From Mucilaginibacter sp. (GTDB lineage Bacteria > Bacteroidota > Bacteroidia > Sphingobacteriales > Sphingobacteriaceae), in assembly GCF_028288205.1 (NCBI RefSeq), contig NZ_JAQBOD010000022.1, positions 1-64,000 of the forward strand: a DNA stretch of 64,000 nt, written 5' to 3'. Positions 52,160 to 61,086 of this stretch are shown here, piece by piece. Every line of letters begins with the position of its first letter. Position 1 is the stretch's first letter. The position numbers and the translations under genes were made by a program. The notes beneath the pieces were generated by a model, which had not been told where the DNA came from, made no database searches, and worked only from the letters and a program-made list of their open reading frames with translations.

Positions 52160-52366
52160 ATGGCTAAATCTCAAGCAACCTTTATGAAAAAACAACTGGA
52201 AAAAAATCGCCAGAAAAAGAAAGAAGATAAGGCTCAACGCAAACAAGATCGCAAAGAAAACCCAACCAGCGGCGACCTGGACAGCATGATGGCCTATGTG
52301 AATGAATTTGGCGAAATAACCTCTACCCCGCCGGACACCTCCCCAAAACCACCGAGTAAAGCTTAA
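52160..52366 (+). CDS. Small basic protein of the cold-shock neighbourhood
   Basis: The 68-residue protein begins MAKSQATFMKKQLEKNRQKK and is strongly basic to about residue 35, then carries SGDLDSMMAYVNEFGEITST and a Pro-rich end. The pattern (basic N-terminus, DxMMAYVxExGxITSTPPD) recurs in small Bacteroidota proteins, often near or fused to cold-shock domains, but no function is established. It has its own start after the cold-shock terminator. Confidence 0.75.
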   Translation: MAKSQATFMKKQLEKNRQKKKEDKAQRKQDRKENPTSGDLDSMMAYVNEFGEITSTPPDTSPKPPSKA

Positions 52367-52466
52367 CCCGTATTAGTTATTTCCCGTTGTTATTGTGGCC
52401 ATGTTTTATCATGCCTTTAACGGCCTGTGCCAAAAAATATATAATCGTTACTATTTAATTGTATTT

Positions 52467-52748
52467 GATCGCCGCTGCCACAGGGCAATCGCTTTTAAAA
52501 TTGCAGGCAGACACAGCTCCAAAATATAATTACCGATTTTGGCTAAAGCCCGTCTATAATTATAGTTAGCCCGTTGGCTGAAGCCAACAGCCATGAAAAA
52601 ACTATTTTGCTATCATTACCGTCACATTTATGTGACGGACCCGTAAAAGAATTAGCACCGGCTTTAGCCAAAAAAATCGCCATTATAGGTACATGGCCTG
52701 TTTGGTACAGTCAATTTTAAAAGCGATTTCCTGGTCGCTGCCATTTAT
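52467..52748. repeat. Composite palindromic element with nested hairpins
   Basis: A perfect 17-bp outer pair, AATCGCTTTTAAAATTG (52487-52503) and CAATTTTAAAAGCGATT (52712-52728), is flanked by further partial matches to the ends. Inside are GGCTAAAGCC (52541) with GGCTTTAGCC (52660), the palindrome GTTGGCTGAAGCCAAC at 52573-52588, and CCGTCACATTTATGTGACGG at 52619-52638. The 386-bp gap holds no gene apart from this element. Confidence 0.75.
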
Positions 52749-52752
52749 AGGA

Positions 52753-54933
52753 TCAAAGTTTCTTTTTATCCTTTTCCCATAATTTATTAGATGCCGCAAC
52801 CGCCACAGGCTCGCCTTTTTGGGCGCTTTTGGCGATATTAACATCCTGCTTTACCAGGTCGGTTAACGCGTTCCAATCTAAATTTTGGGTACGGGCAAAA
52901 AGCTGCGGCTTATATTGTGCTGATGCTGCGTTTGCATAGTTGATCCATGCAGCCACTTCGGCCCCTGTTTCGGCAACTGCCTGTGCTTTGTTTTTTTCAT
53001 CGCCCGCGAAACGATATAACGCTGTATAGGTAGCACCTTTTACTTTATGCGCATAATAATCGGCTAAATAACCCATTGCTTTAAAATCGCCAATGGTTTG
53101 TTTTAATTCGGGATTATTATTGTCTTTTAGTTTGGCTGCGCCGGCCAGTAAAATTTTAGATGTTTCTGTTAATTTATCTGCAACCTCTATAGGAGTTAAT
53201 TCACCTGCAACTTTTCCTTTCTGGGCAAAATCACCTATGGCTGTTACGCCCTGATCGGGCATGCAGTCGTTGCGGGCAAAGGCGTTAAGGTCCTTGAATT
53301 TGGTAATATCAAAGCTGCCTTCGGCTAAAAATTCCGCATCATTTTGGCGGTAATGTATTTTATCTACCCATTCAATTACGTCCGCGGTAGCGTTCCAGGT
53401 AGTGTACATTAACTTGGCATTTGTTCCGGGGAAATGTTCTGCTATTTTATCAATATAATAAGACTCAGGCAAATCGGGATTATAGCCCGCCATTCCCCAT
53501 ATCATAAATAAATACCATTGCTTATCTATCTCATATTTAGGTACGCCCTCATCCTTGCTATGAAAATCACGGCCGTAGATATAGCCATCCGGTCCCCAGA
53601 AATAGCCGGCCATTAAGCTTTTGGGCATATTCTTGATAAAATCGTTGGCATATTCTGGCTTTCCCCAGCGGAAGGTAAAAATATCATCATTGCGCACATT
53701 CATCCATACTTTAATTTTATGGTCTACCACCTCATCTTTATATATCTTATCAAACCAGGTAGGTTTTTCGCTGCTAAACATGCGCGCACGTGCATATTTA
53801 AACTCGGTATCAAACGGACCAACATAATCTTTAAAAGCAGTGCTTATCAGGTTCATATCACTCTCGTGCTGCCTGAAAATAAACGTGCAATTTATTTTAG
53901 GATTGATAGCTTTAGCCTCCATAACGCCCTTACCATAGGTTTGCCAGATAAAGTTCTCGACAGAATATTCGCCTTTAATACTATTTTTTGTGTTTTCGCC
54001 TGCAGTTACACCAATACCTTTTACTGTTGGATAGGTCAGCATAAATTGCTTTACGCTTTTACGCAAATATTCAATAGCTTCCGGCGAGTCCTGGCGGGCC
54101 TCTATACCGTGCTTACCTTCGGCACCATTAACAAAAACGTTCCAGTGATACATGTGTATATCAATGCCCCGGTCATCAGCATATTTAAATACCTTTTTCC
54201 AAAAGGCTATTTTTTCATCGATGGTGATCTTTTTAACTACCCTTAAATGCTGCGGGTCCTGTATAGGTTCTTTCTTCCAGCGCATGTCAGTTTTTGAGTT
54301 AATAGCGCCGGTATATACGCAAACATCGTTTAGCGCTACATCCTCATAACCGGGCACTTTTACCATAGATGGGTATGGATGCAAATTCCATAAGGTAAGC
54401 AGGTTATAACGGTCGCGCGCCATATTATCCAGATAGTTCTTCCAATAGTCAAAATCCCACATGGTTTCAATATTCATCTGGGCGGCATCGCCGGTATCAT
54501 CATAGCTGGGGCTACGTGCATCCAGCGGAATATTAAATTTTATACCCCTGTAAGGCATATAAGGTTTGCCTTCAACTGTTCCGGTTTTAAGCAAATCCTT
54601 ACCGGCTTGCAGCTTATCAGCCAAATCAAGCCCGGCATACATTAAGCCACGGGAATCACCTCCCCTAACCTTTATGGTTTTGTTTATCTGCGTAATTTTA
54701 TAAGCCTCGGCCCCTAATGATTTATCCAGCACAAAGGTTACCACAATAGCACCTGCCGGGCTTGCCGAATATTGCAGGTTAGCCATTTTAAACGCACTCT
54801 CAAACTCCTGCACACCAAATTGCAGCTGCGGAATGGTTTTATCATATACCACCGCAACTTTTTGCAGAGTGCCGGCGCTCATTAAGGTACTGGCAATAAA
54901 CAGTACAAGGCAAATTTTTATCAATCTGTTCAT
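52753..54933 (-). CDS. Putative secreted glycoside hydrolase (GH67/GH20-like N-domain plus TIM barrel), copy 2
   Basis: The 726-residue protein has a signal peptide (MNRLIKICLVLFIASTLMSA), an alpha/beta N-terminal domain to about 110 with EAYKITQINKTIKVRGGDSR, as seen before the catalytic barrel of GH20 and GH67, and then a barrel-like domain: YRGIKFNIPLDARSPS, DRYNLLTLWNLHPYPSM, MYHWNVFVNGAEGKHG, TVKGIGVTAGENTKN and VWMNVRNDDIFTFRWG. The Glu in TAGEN is a candidate catalytic residue. Family and substrate are not certain. It lies 16 bp after its paralogue, so the two are co-transcribed. Confidence 0.72.
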   Translation of the reverse strand: MNRLIKICLVLFIASTLMSAGTLQKVAVVYDKTIPQLQFGVQEFESAFKMANLQYSASPAGAIVVTFVLDKSLGAEAYKITQINKTIKVRGGDSRGLMYAGLDLADKLQAGKDLLKTGTVEGKPYMPYRGIKFNIPLDARSPSYDDTGDAAQMNIETMWDFDYWKNYLDNMARDRYNLLTLWNLHPYPSMVKVPGYEDVALNDVCVYTGAINSKTDMRWKKEPIQDPQHLRVVKKITIDEKIAFWKKVFKYADDRGIDIHMYHWNVFVNGAEGKHGIEARQDSPEAIEYLRKSVKQFMLTYPTVKGIGVTAGENTKNSIKGEYSVENFIWQTYGKGVMEAKAINPKINCTFIFRQHESDMNLISTAFKDYVGPFDTEFKYARARMFSSEKPTWFDKIYKDEVVDHKIKVWMNVRNDDIFTFRWGKPEYANDFIKNMPKSLMAGYFWGPDGYIYGRDFHSKDEGVPKYEIDKQWYLFMIWGMAGYNPDLPESYYIDKIAEHFPGTNAKLMYTTWNATADVIEWVDKIHYRQNDAEFLAEGSFDITKFKDLNAFARNDCMPDQGVTAIGDFAQKGKVAGELTPIEVADKLTETSKILLAGAAKLKDNNNPELKQTIGDFKAMGYLADYYAHKVKGATYTALYRFAGDEKNKAQAVAETGAEVAAWINYANAASAQYKPQLFARTQNLDWNALTDLVKQDVNIAKSAQKGEPVAVAASNKLWEKDKKKL

Positions 54934-54949
54934 ATCTGGTTGGGTTAGG

Positions 54950-57121
54950 TTATTTCTTTTTTGCTGGTGTTGGTGCAGGGTTTACGGCCAGTTGCTGGTC
55001 AAGATCAACCTGCGTTTGCATGGCCTTTAGCGAGAACTCACCGCTGGTTATAATAAACGGGAACGACTCTTTATTATACTTACCTACCGCGTTGGCATAA
55101 TTGGCCCAGTGCGATGAGCATTGTTTCAGGTAATCAACCGCTTGTTTACGCTCATCCACATTTTTATAGCGGAAACGTGCCACTGCCACACCGGCCCTGA
55201 TCTTATCGGCAAAATACCTGCCGAACCAGTACCAGGCCAGCATATCATTTACCTCGACAGCTGCGCCGGGCGACAATCCTTTAGCTTTTAATTGGGCGAT
55301 CAGTGTAAATAGTTTGGCATTATCCTGATCCAGTTCGGCCGCTAATTGCAGGGGCGACATTTTGCCAGGCTTCACTTTTTCGCCTGCGGTCTCCCAGTCC
55401 CTTATATTAACATATAATGTTGAATCTAATACCGGGTGGGTGATAATATTATTGATATCAAACAGATGGGCGGACTTATCCGGCGCCCAATCGCAAAATC
55501 CTTCTGAATATAGTTGCGCATCCGCAGTACCCGAATGGAAGGACGCGAATTTTAGCTGGTTGTTGGTAGCTATTTTCCATGCTTGCAATGCTGCAGGGCC
55601 TGTACCCTTGCCGTATTTGGCAGCCAGTAATTGCTCAAAAGTAGCATCGGGGGTTTTATCATCGTACATTAAGCGGCCCCACATGGCATACCATAACCAC
55701 TGGCGCTGAAAATGGTAATCCCAAGTTTTTTGCGGACCAGACAGGCTGGTATAATCCAGCGCCGGTGTAAATATTTCGCTGCCGATAAAACAGCCAGCTA
55801 CATAGGCCTGACCATTGTTTTTAATAAATTCGCGTATAAAATCGCTGTTGCCCCAGCGCAGGCGGTAAAAGTCTTCATTGCGCATGGTCCACACATATTT
55901 GTATTTGGTGGGGAACGGATTATAATACTTATCAGTAAGCTTACCGCCATGCACCATAAACAATTTTGGCGACGAGTGCCCGTGGCTCCAGTTAAACTTA
56001 AATTCCACAAACATGTCCTGCACATCCTGCTGCTCAATATGCTTGCGCGATGCCAGGTCGTTCTCCTCGCTGGTACTGCCGCCCGAGCCTGTGTTGGCCG
56101 ATAACGGCGCCCGGTACACAAACTTTATTTTACGGTTAGCGGCTTTCATTCCCGCAAAGATAGTACGGTCAAGCCAGTCGCGGCGTTGCTGTGGGGTTTG
56201 TCCGCCCATGGCCTCGCCAATAGTTATGCCCAGGCCGTCAAGCTCCGGGTATTCATTAATTACCTGGGTAATGGTTTCGCGGGTGTATTGTTCAACCAGC
56301 TTGGTAGTATCCTGGGTGCCGCCAAATAATGGCTTTACCGAGTATAGGGCCACTTTGTGCGCCAGCGCAAAGCTTGGCGATACAAAAGTGTTCCAGTTGA
56401 TGATATAGGTTTGTATACCCCTGTCATGTGCCATTTTGAAAAGGTTGGTCCAGAACTCTTTTTGCGCCTGCATTTCCGCATCATCAAACGGGCAGGCCTC
56501 GGGGAAGTTTTTGGCGCGTATCATATAATGGTACGGGTGCAGGCTCCACAACGACAATACGTTATAACGGTTGGCCGCCATCATATCCAGGAAAGTTTCC
56601 CAGAATTTAGGGTCACGCACAACATAGTCCTGCTGGGTAAGTGATATGCTTGACCGGTAGGCCATAAACGGCAAATTAAATTTTATGCCCCTGAAGCTTA
56701 AGCGGGGTTCTTCCTTCTTCTCTTTTATTAGTTGCAAATTGCCACCGGTGGCGCGCAGCTGTTCGGCCACATCAAGGGTGCCATACATGGCTCCTTTTTC
56801 ATCGGCACCAATAATTATTACCTTTTCGCCATCGCGGATAATGCGGAAGCCCTCAGCCGCTAATGGTTTTTCGCTAACAGATAAATACCTGCGTACTGAT
56901 ATATCCGTTTGTGCCAGCACCACCACATTAGCCATATTTTTAAAGCCGAGCGTTTTTTGCACCAGGCTATTGCCGGTAACTGCCGAGGCCTGCTCCATCT
57001 TGCTCATGGCATAATTTACCATGCGCGAATTGTTAAAGCCGGTAGCCGAAACAATTGTTGCACCCTGTGCAGTCAGGCACAACAGTAAAACTGCAAATGA
57101 CAGTGCAATTTTTAACTTCAT
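54950..57121 (-). CDS. Putative secreted glycoside hydrolase, copy 1 (paralogue)
   Basis: The 723-residue protein has a signal peptide (MKLKIALSFAVLLLCLTAQG), a similar N-terminal domain to about 130, and barrel motifs aligning with the downstream gene: FRGIKFNLPFMAYRSS, NRYNVLSLWSLHPYHYM, IINWNTFVSPSF, ELDGLGITIGEAMGG, and WTMRNEDFYRLRWG. The paralogues are diverged but colinear. The extended alanine/lysine end is TPAKKK. I infer hydrolysis of an acidic or amino-sugar polymer only from fold resemblance. No SusCD pair, lyase or regulator accompanies them, unusual for a polysaccharide locus. Confidence 0.72.
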   Translation of the reverse strand: MKLKIALSFAVLLLCLTAQGATIVSATGFNNSRMVNYAMSKMEQASAVTGNSLVQKTLGFKNMANVVVLAQTDISVRRYLSVSEKPLAAEGFRIIRDGEKVIIIGADEKGAMYGTLDVAEQLRATGGNLQLIKEKKEEPRLSFRGIKFNLPFMAYRSSISLTQQDYVVRDPKFWETFLDMMAANRYNVLSLWSLHPYHYMIRAKNFPEACPFDDAEMQAQKEFWTNLFKMAHDRGIQTYIINWNTFVSPSFALAHKVALYSVKPLFGGTQDTTKLVEQYTRETITQVINEYPELDGLGITIGEAMGGQTPQQRRDWLDRTIFAGMKAANRKIKFVYRAPLSANTGSGGSTSEENDLASRKHIEQQDVQDMFVEFKFNWSHGHSSPKLFMVHGGKLTDKYYNPFPTKYKYVWTMRNEDFYRLRWGNSDFIREFIKNNGQAYVAGCFIGSEIFTPALDYTSLSGPQKTWDYHFQRQWLWYAMWGRLMYDDKTPDATFEQLLAAKYGKGTGPAALQAWKIATNNQLKFASFHSGTADAQLYSEGFCDWAPDKSAHLFDINNIITHPVLDSTLYVNIRDWETAGEKVKPGKMSPLQLAAELDQDNAKLFTLIAQLKAKGLSPGAAVEVNDMLAWYWFGRYFADKIRAGVAVARFRYKNVDERKQAVDYLKQCSSHWANYANAVGKYNKESFPFIITSGEFSLKAMQTQVDLDQQLAVNPAPTPAKKK

Positions 57122-57565
57122 AATTTTAAGGTATTAGCGGTTATTATTGGTGTTACACAAATCTATTATTATTTAACACTTTGTGTGTGGGTGAGTGTGT
57201 AAAATTTGTGGGATAATAAGCAGGGAGATGCAACACCGGCAAAATGGCGTCACCAAAAGTTTGATGGAAATGTTATTAAACTTTACTATACAAGTCAAAT
57301 GGCTACTTAGCGCGTGTATAGATCTCTCACTATCGTTCGAGACGACATACTACATAATTCGCTTATTATCAATTATTTATATTGCTAAATTTTTAATACG
57401 GTTATTACAAACGCAAATATGGTTACTCGAGATGACAAAGTGGAAAAACGGATATGAGAATGCACATTACCCACATGGGGCAACTAATAATAGTTCCGTT
57501 TTGTTAATATTTGTTGGTGATGGTAAATTATTAATGCAATATTTTATTGCCTTTTATATTGTTAA
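57122..57565. other. 444-bp gap with decayed palindrome-family-2 ends
   Basis: TGTATAGATCTCTCACTATC and TTCGAGACGAC at 57314-57346 match the right end of palindrome family 2, and CTCGAGATGACAAAGTGGAA at 57427 matches its outer flank. A 124-codon frame spans both and is not convincing. The GH operon promoter is probably just upstream of 57121, but I see no good TAnnTTTG box. Confidence 0.55.
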
Positions 57566-58762
57566 TTAATACCGCTCAAAATAAAACACACCCTTTTTAT
57601 TGGCTACCACTATATCTTTCTTTTTATCTTTATTCATATCCTGTACAACCAAATGCAGGCCAACGCCAGAATCATCATCTATTTGATGTGCTATCCAGTA
57701 AGGTTGTTTGCCCGGTGTAAATTCAAACCAATACAGTACGGCCAGTTCATGCGAACCAGGATCAACATTGGTATCGTTATGTGCAAAATAACGCTTTCCG
57801 GTAATTAAGTCGGGATAGCCATCGCCGTTCATGTCTGTAAATGCTACGCCATGCGTTTCAGAAAACGCTTTATTTATTTCATGCTGCGCCCAGGAAATAT
57901 TTCCCTGCGCATCTTTTATCTGCTCATGCCACCAAATACCGTATTTATGCGCCGAAGCACTGATCACATCATTCAGTCCGTCGCCGTTTACATCCATTAC
58001 ATATATTTCAGAGCAATCATCACCAAAATCTGCGGGATGGAAGGTCCAATCAGGCTGTTTCCGGTCTGCGGGTGCTTCCCACCACCCACTTTTTACAATC
58101 ACATCGTTGCGCCCATCTTTATTAATATCATCAAAACCAAGTCCGTGCGAAAACCTGTCAGTCCCGGGAATATTTGCGGCGCTAATAGGATATCTCGTCC
58201 AGGTAGTATCGCCTTTCTTAACCGGCGGACTAAGCCAAACCATTTGCTTTGCGTTTACATCGGCACATAAAATATCTATCCGTCCATCGCCATTAACATC
58301 AACATAATTGGGCGATTCATTGCCAATACCCATCCCTTTCATAACCGCATGTTTTTTCCAATATCCGTCTTTACCTTTTGGGTTTTCATACCATAAAGCT
58401 TCTGTACCGGGGAAACCTATTACTACCAAATCCGTCCAGCCATCCTGGTTTACATCCATACTATAATCTAAAAAAGAGGTGCTATATTCTTTACCCGGAT
58501 TTAAGATTTTAGCAGGAATTATCTCATGGCGCTTCCAATCGGGCGCTTCAAACCAGCAGGTACCGGCCAATATATCTAATTTACCGTCGCGGTTAACATC
58601 GCCAACAGCCACATCTTCCGAAACAAAATCAGCAGTAAGAATATGTTTTTTAAACCGAACAGACGATGCAGCAGTTTGCGCATAACCAGTATTAAACACA
58701 AACACAGCTACTATTATAAAAGTAAAGCCTATAGCCCTTTTAGTTATACAATATTTAATCAT
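57566..58762 (-). CDS. Secreted FG-GAP/VCBS-repeat protein
   Basis: The 398-residue protein has a signal peptide (FTFIIVAVFVFNTGYAQT) and about seven repeats with calcium-loop motifs: VGDVNRDGKLDILAG, MDVNQDGWTDLVVIG, VDVNGDGRIDILC, DDINKDGRNDVIV, MDVNGDGLNDVIS, TDMNGDGYPDLITG and QDMNKDKKKDIVVA, each followed by a GxWxxxP-type strand (GTCWFEAPDW, ENPKGKDGYW). It forms a beta-propeller that likely binds carbohydrate or protein outside the cell. It lies 444 bp upstream of the GH pair on the same strand and may belong to that locus. Confidence 0.88.
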   Translation of the reverse strand: MIKYCITKRAIGFTFIIVAVFVFNTGYAQTAASSVRFKKHILTADFVSEDVAVGDVNRDGKLDILAGTCWFEAPDWKRHEIIPAKILNPGKEYSTSFLDYSMDVNQDGWTDLVVIGFPGTEALWYENPKGKDGYWKKHAVMKGMGIGNESPNYVDVNGDGRIDILCADVNAKQMVWLSPPVKKGDTTWTRYPISAANIPGTDRFSHGLGFDDINKDGRNDVIVKSGWWEAPADRKQPDWTFHPADFGDDCSEIYVMDVNGDGLNDVISASAHKYGIWWHEQIKDAQGNISWAQHEINKAFSETHGVAFTDMNGDGYPDLITGKRYFAHNDTNVDPGSHELAVLYWFEFTPGKQPYWIAHQIDDDSGVGLHLVVQDMNKDKKKDIVVANKKGVFYFERY

Positions 58763-59014
58763 ACCCGGTAAAACTTATTTTGGTTAATTGGTGCCGGCAT
58801 ATTAAGCCTGTGTTTAAACAAAAATAGTCTTTTCTGTGGATTCTTGTTATCGTTAAAAATTGTTAAACAGAGCCAACTTCATCTCAACTACAGAATTACA
58901 GTGTACTATTGTATATAATGATTGTTGTATGGCATATCAATACCAAACATTATTCGTCCATACATTTTTAATGTAAAATTCCGTTATATATTATTCTTGT
59001 TTAAACACATATAT

Positions 59015-59439
59015 ATGGATAGAAAAGATTTCCTTTCGGCAATTGGCTTAAGTGCAGCTTCGTTTGCAGTTATTAGCTGTATTGGTTGCTCAAAAAACGG
59101 GAACGCGGGTTCGTCCGGAGTTTCGGGCCCGACAAATATTGATTTTACGCTTGATCTTAATGCTTCATCAAACGCCGCTTTACTAACTAATGGCGGCTAT
59201 TTAACATCAAATGGCATAATTGTTGCCCGTACCACAGCCGGAACTTATATAGCGGTGCAGCAATCATGCACACATGAAAGCTATCCGTTAACTTACCAGG
59301 CAGCAAACAAACGTTTTACTGCAATAACCATGGTTCAACGTTTACCGAGGCCGGTATAGTTACAGCAAGCCCCGCAACCAGGTCATTAACAACCTATACT
59401 ACTGTGCTTACGGGTACATCGTTAAGAGTACATTCTTAA
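59015..59439 (+). pseudogene. Rieske-type [2Fe-2S] lipoprotein gene with a one-base frameshift
   Basis: From ATG 59015 (MDRKDFLSAIGLSAASFAVI) the frame has a Tat/lipoprotein-like leader, then the first Rieske ligand pair CTH at about residues 85-87, and runs off frame at a run of four T (59314-59317). In the +1 frame the sequence continues YCNNHGSTFTEAG, the second ligand pair CxxHG, and then IVTASPATRSLTTYTTVLTG to a TAA at 59437. One missing T restores a 141-codon Rieske protein, so this is one gene broken in a homopolymer, or a sequencing slip. It heads the redox cluster. Confidence 0.8.
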
Positions 59440-59455
59440 ACATTAATAAAATAAT

Positions 59456-59896
59456 ATGAAACTCCTGTTCGTTTTTTTAACAGCCTTATTAATTGGCCCA
59501 TCCATACCCTGGCTTGGTGATTTTAAAGCAGCTACTGATGAAGCCGTAAAATCACATAAATTAATTGTGATCAATTTTTCCGGCTCTGATTGGTGCGGCC
59601 CGTGTATCCGCCTGCGAAAAGAGATATTAGAGTCTTCCACATTTGAAAATTACGCGCCAAACCATTTGGTACTTGTGCGTGCCGATTTCCCCCGTCAAAA
59701 AAAGGACCAGTTAAGCAAAGAACAGGTTAAACTAAACGAGGCATTGGCTGATAAATATAATCCCGATGGCAAATTCCCCTATACTTTGTTAGTTGATGCA
59801 CATGGTAAAGTATTAAAAGCGTGGGACGGCTACCCGGATGAATCACCCGAAAAATTTGTAGAGGAAATAAATCAGTTTACCAATGTGCGCCTCTGA
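59456..59896 (+). CDS. Exported thioredoxin-like protein
   Basis: The 146-residue protein has a signal peptide (MKLLFVFLTALLIGPSIPWL) and a thioredoxin fold with VINFSGSDWCGPCIRLRKEI, the CxxC redox pair near 47-50, and cis-Pro in GKFPYTLLVDAHGKV. It would work in the periplasm, most likely reducing disulfides in a partner of the cluster. Its end overlaps the apbE start by 14 bp. Confidence 0.9.
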   Translation: MKLLFVFLTALLIGPSIPWLGDFKAATDEAVKSHKLIVINFSGSDWCGPCIRLRKEILESSTFENYAPNHLVLVRADFPRQKKDQLSKEQVKLNEALADKYNPDGKFPYTLLVDAHGKVLKAWDGYPDESPEKFVEEINQFTNVRL

Positions 59897-60839
59897 AACA
59901 ATTAGTAATTTACTAACTGTACATAAGCGTATATTAAAGCTAATGGGTAACCGCTTTGAGATAAGCGTAGTTGCCGATGATGCCAATTGGGCCAACGACC
60001 GTATTGATATAGCCATTGCCGAGATAAGCCGGATAGAAAAGCTGCTCACCACTTTTAATGATGATAGCCAAACCAATCAAATAAATGCCAATGCAGGCAT
60101 ACAGCCGGTAAAGGTTGATGAAGAAGTTTTCAAGCTAATAGACCGCTCATTAAAAATATCAGCGCTTACCCAGGGTGCCTTTGATATTACCTATGGCTCT
60201 ATTGATAAAAGCCTTTGGAACTTTGATGTAAATATGAAGGCATTGCCTGATGCTGAAACGGCACGACGATCTGTAAGTCTTATTAATTATAAAAATGTAA
60301 TACTTGATGCTGTTAATACTACCGTTTTTTTAAAAGAAAAAGGTATGCGCATTGGGTTTGGCGGTATTGGCAAGGGTTATGCTGCCGATATGGCCAAACT
60401 TATTTTACAAAAAAACGGCGTAACCAGCGGAATAGTTAATGCCGCCGGCGATTTGGTAACCTGGGGAACACAACCCAATGGCAAGCCCTGGACAATAGCT
60501 ATTGCAGACCCGGACCAGAAAACCACACCATTTTCTACTCTCAACATAAGCAATATGGCTATTGCCACATCCGGCAATTATGAAAAATTTGCCATCATAA
60601 ACGGTAAAAAATACTCGCATACTATTGATCCTAAAACAGGGTTGCCGGTTGGCGGTGTAAAAAGCGTAAGCATTATTTGCCCCAGCGCAGAATTTGCCGA
60701 CGCGATGGCCACACCCGTAACTGTAATGGGCATACATGTTGGCTTAGATATGATCAATCAATTACAGCAAATTGCCTGTATAATTATTGATGATGATAAT
60801 AAACTGTACACATCAAAAAATATTAATGTTAAAAAATAA
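59883..60839 (+). CDS. apbE: ApbE-type FAD:protein FMN transferase
   Basis: The 318-residue enzyme attaches FMN to Ser/Thr of partner proteins. Motifs are intact: MGNRFEISVV near 21, FDITYGSIDKSLWNF, GFGGIGKGYAADMAKLIL, IVNAAGDLVTWG, ATSGNYEKFA, YSHTIDPKTGLPV and ADAMATPVTVMG (metal-binding Asp region). The N-terminus lacks an obvious signal peptide, unusual for ApbE, which often acts outside the cytoplasm. It overlaps the thioredoxin gene and ends 4 bp before the DUF4266 gene. No partner with a canonical flavinylation motif is in the window. Confidence 0.93.
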   Translation: MCASETISNLLTVHKRILKLMGNRFEISVVADDANWANDRIDIAIAEISRIEKLLTTFNDDSQTNQINANAGIQPVKVDEEVFKLIDRSLKISALTQGAFDITYGSIDKSLWNFDVNMKALPDAETARRSVSLINYKNVILDAVNTTVFLKEKGMRIGFGGIGKGYAADMAKLILQKNGVTSGIVNAAGDLVTWGTQPNGKPWTIAIADPDQKTTPFSTLNISNMAIATSGNYEKFAIINGKKYSHTIDPKTGLPVGGVKSVSIICPSAEFADAMATPVTVMGIHVGLDMINQLQQIACIIIDDDNKLYTSKNINVKK

Positions 60840-60843
60840 CAAG

Positions 60844-61071
60844 ATGAAGGGAACATTGCTATTAAAACTGTTGATGATTGGCCTTTGCCTGGCAGGAGGC
60901 TTATCCTCTTGTTCAACAGTGAAGGCTTATCAAAAAAACAGGCTCAATGATTCTGAGATGGAACTGTCGGCGCGCAAATCGCAAAAATTTGAACAAAGTT
61001 TTCAATTATACCGCGAAGGTGGTTCGGGAGCAAATGGTGGTAAAAGCGGCGGTGGCTGCGGATGTAATTAA
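60844..61071 (+). CDS. DUF4266 lipoprotein with Cys-rich C-terminus
   Basis: From ATG 60844 the 75-residue protein begins MKGTLLLKLLMIGLCLAGGL and then SSCSTVKAYQ, a lipoprotein signal with Cys near 23. The mature part has a charged helix (NRLNDSEMELSARKSQKFEQ) and ends GGSGANGGKSGGGCGCN, two Cys separated by one residue beside Gly. This tail is the mark of DUF4266. I know of no demonstrated function; metal, thiol-redox or modification roles are all open. ATG 60844 is preferred to an earlier in-frame ATG inside apbE. Confidence 0.85.
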   Translation: MKGTLLLKLLMIGLCLAGGLSSCSTVKAYQKNRLNDSEMELSARKSQKFEQSFQLYREGGSGANGGKSGGGCGCN

Positions 61072-61086
61072 TTAAGCAGGCACAAC

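Noticed and set aside
57195..57569. Plus-strand 124-residue frame before the FG-GAP gene
   Set aside because: It spans decayed palindrome-family-2 ends, has no recognisable domain and odd composition; probably not translated.
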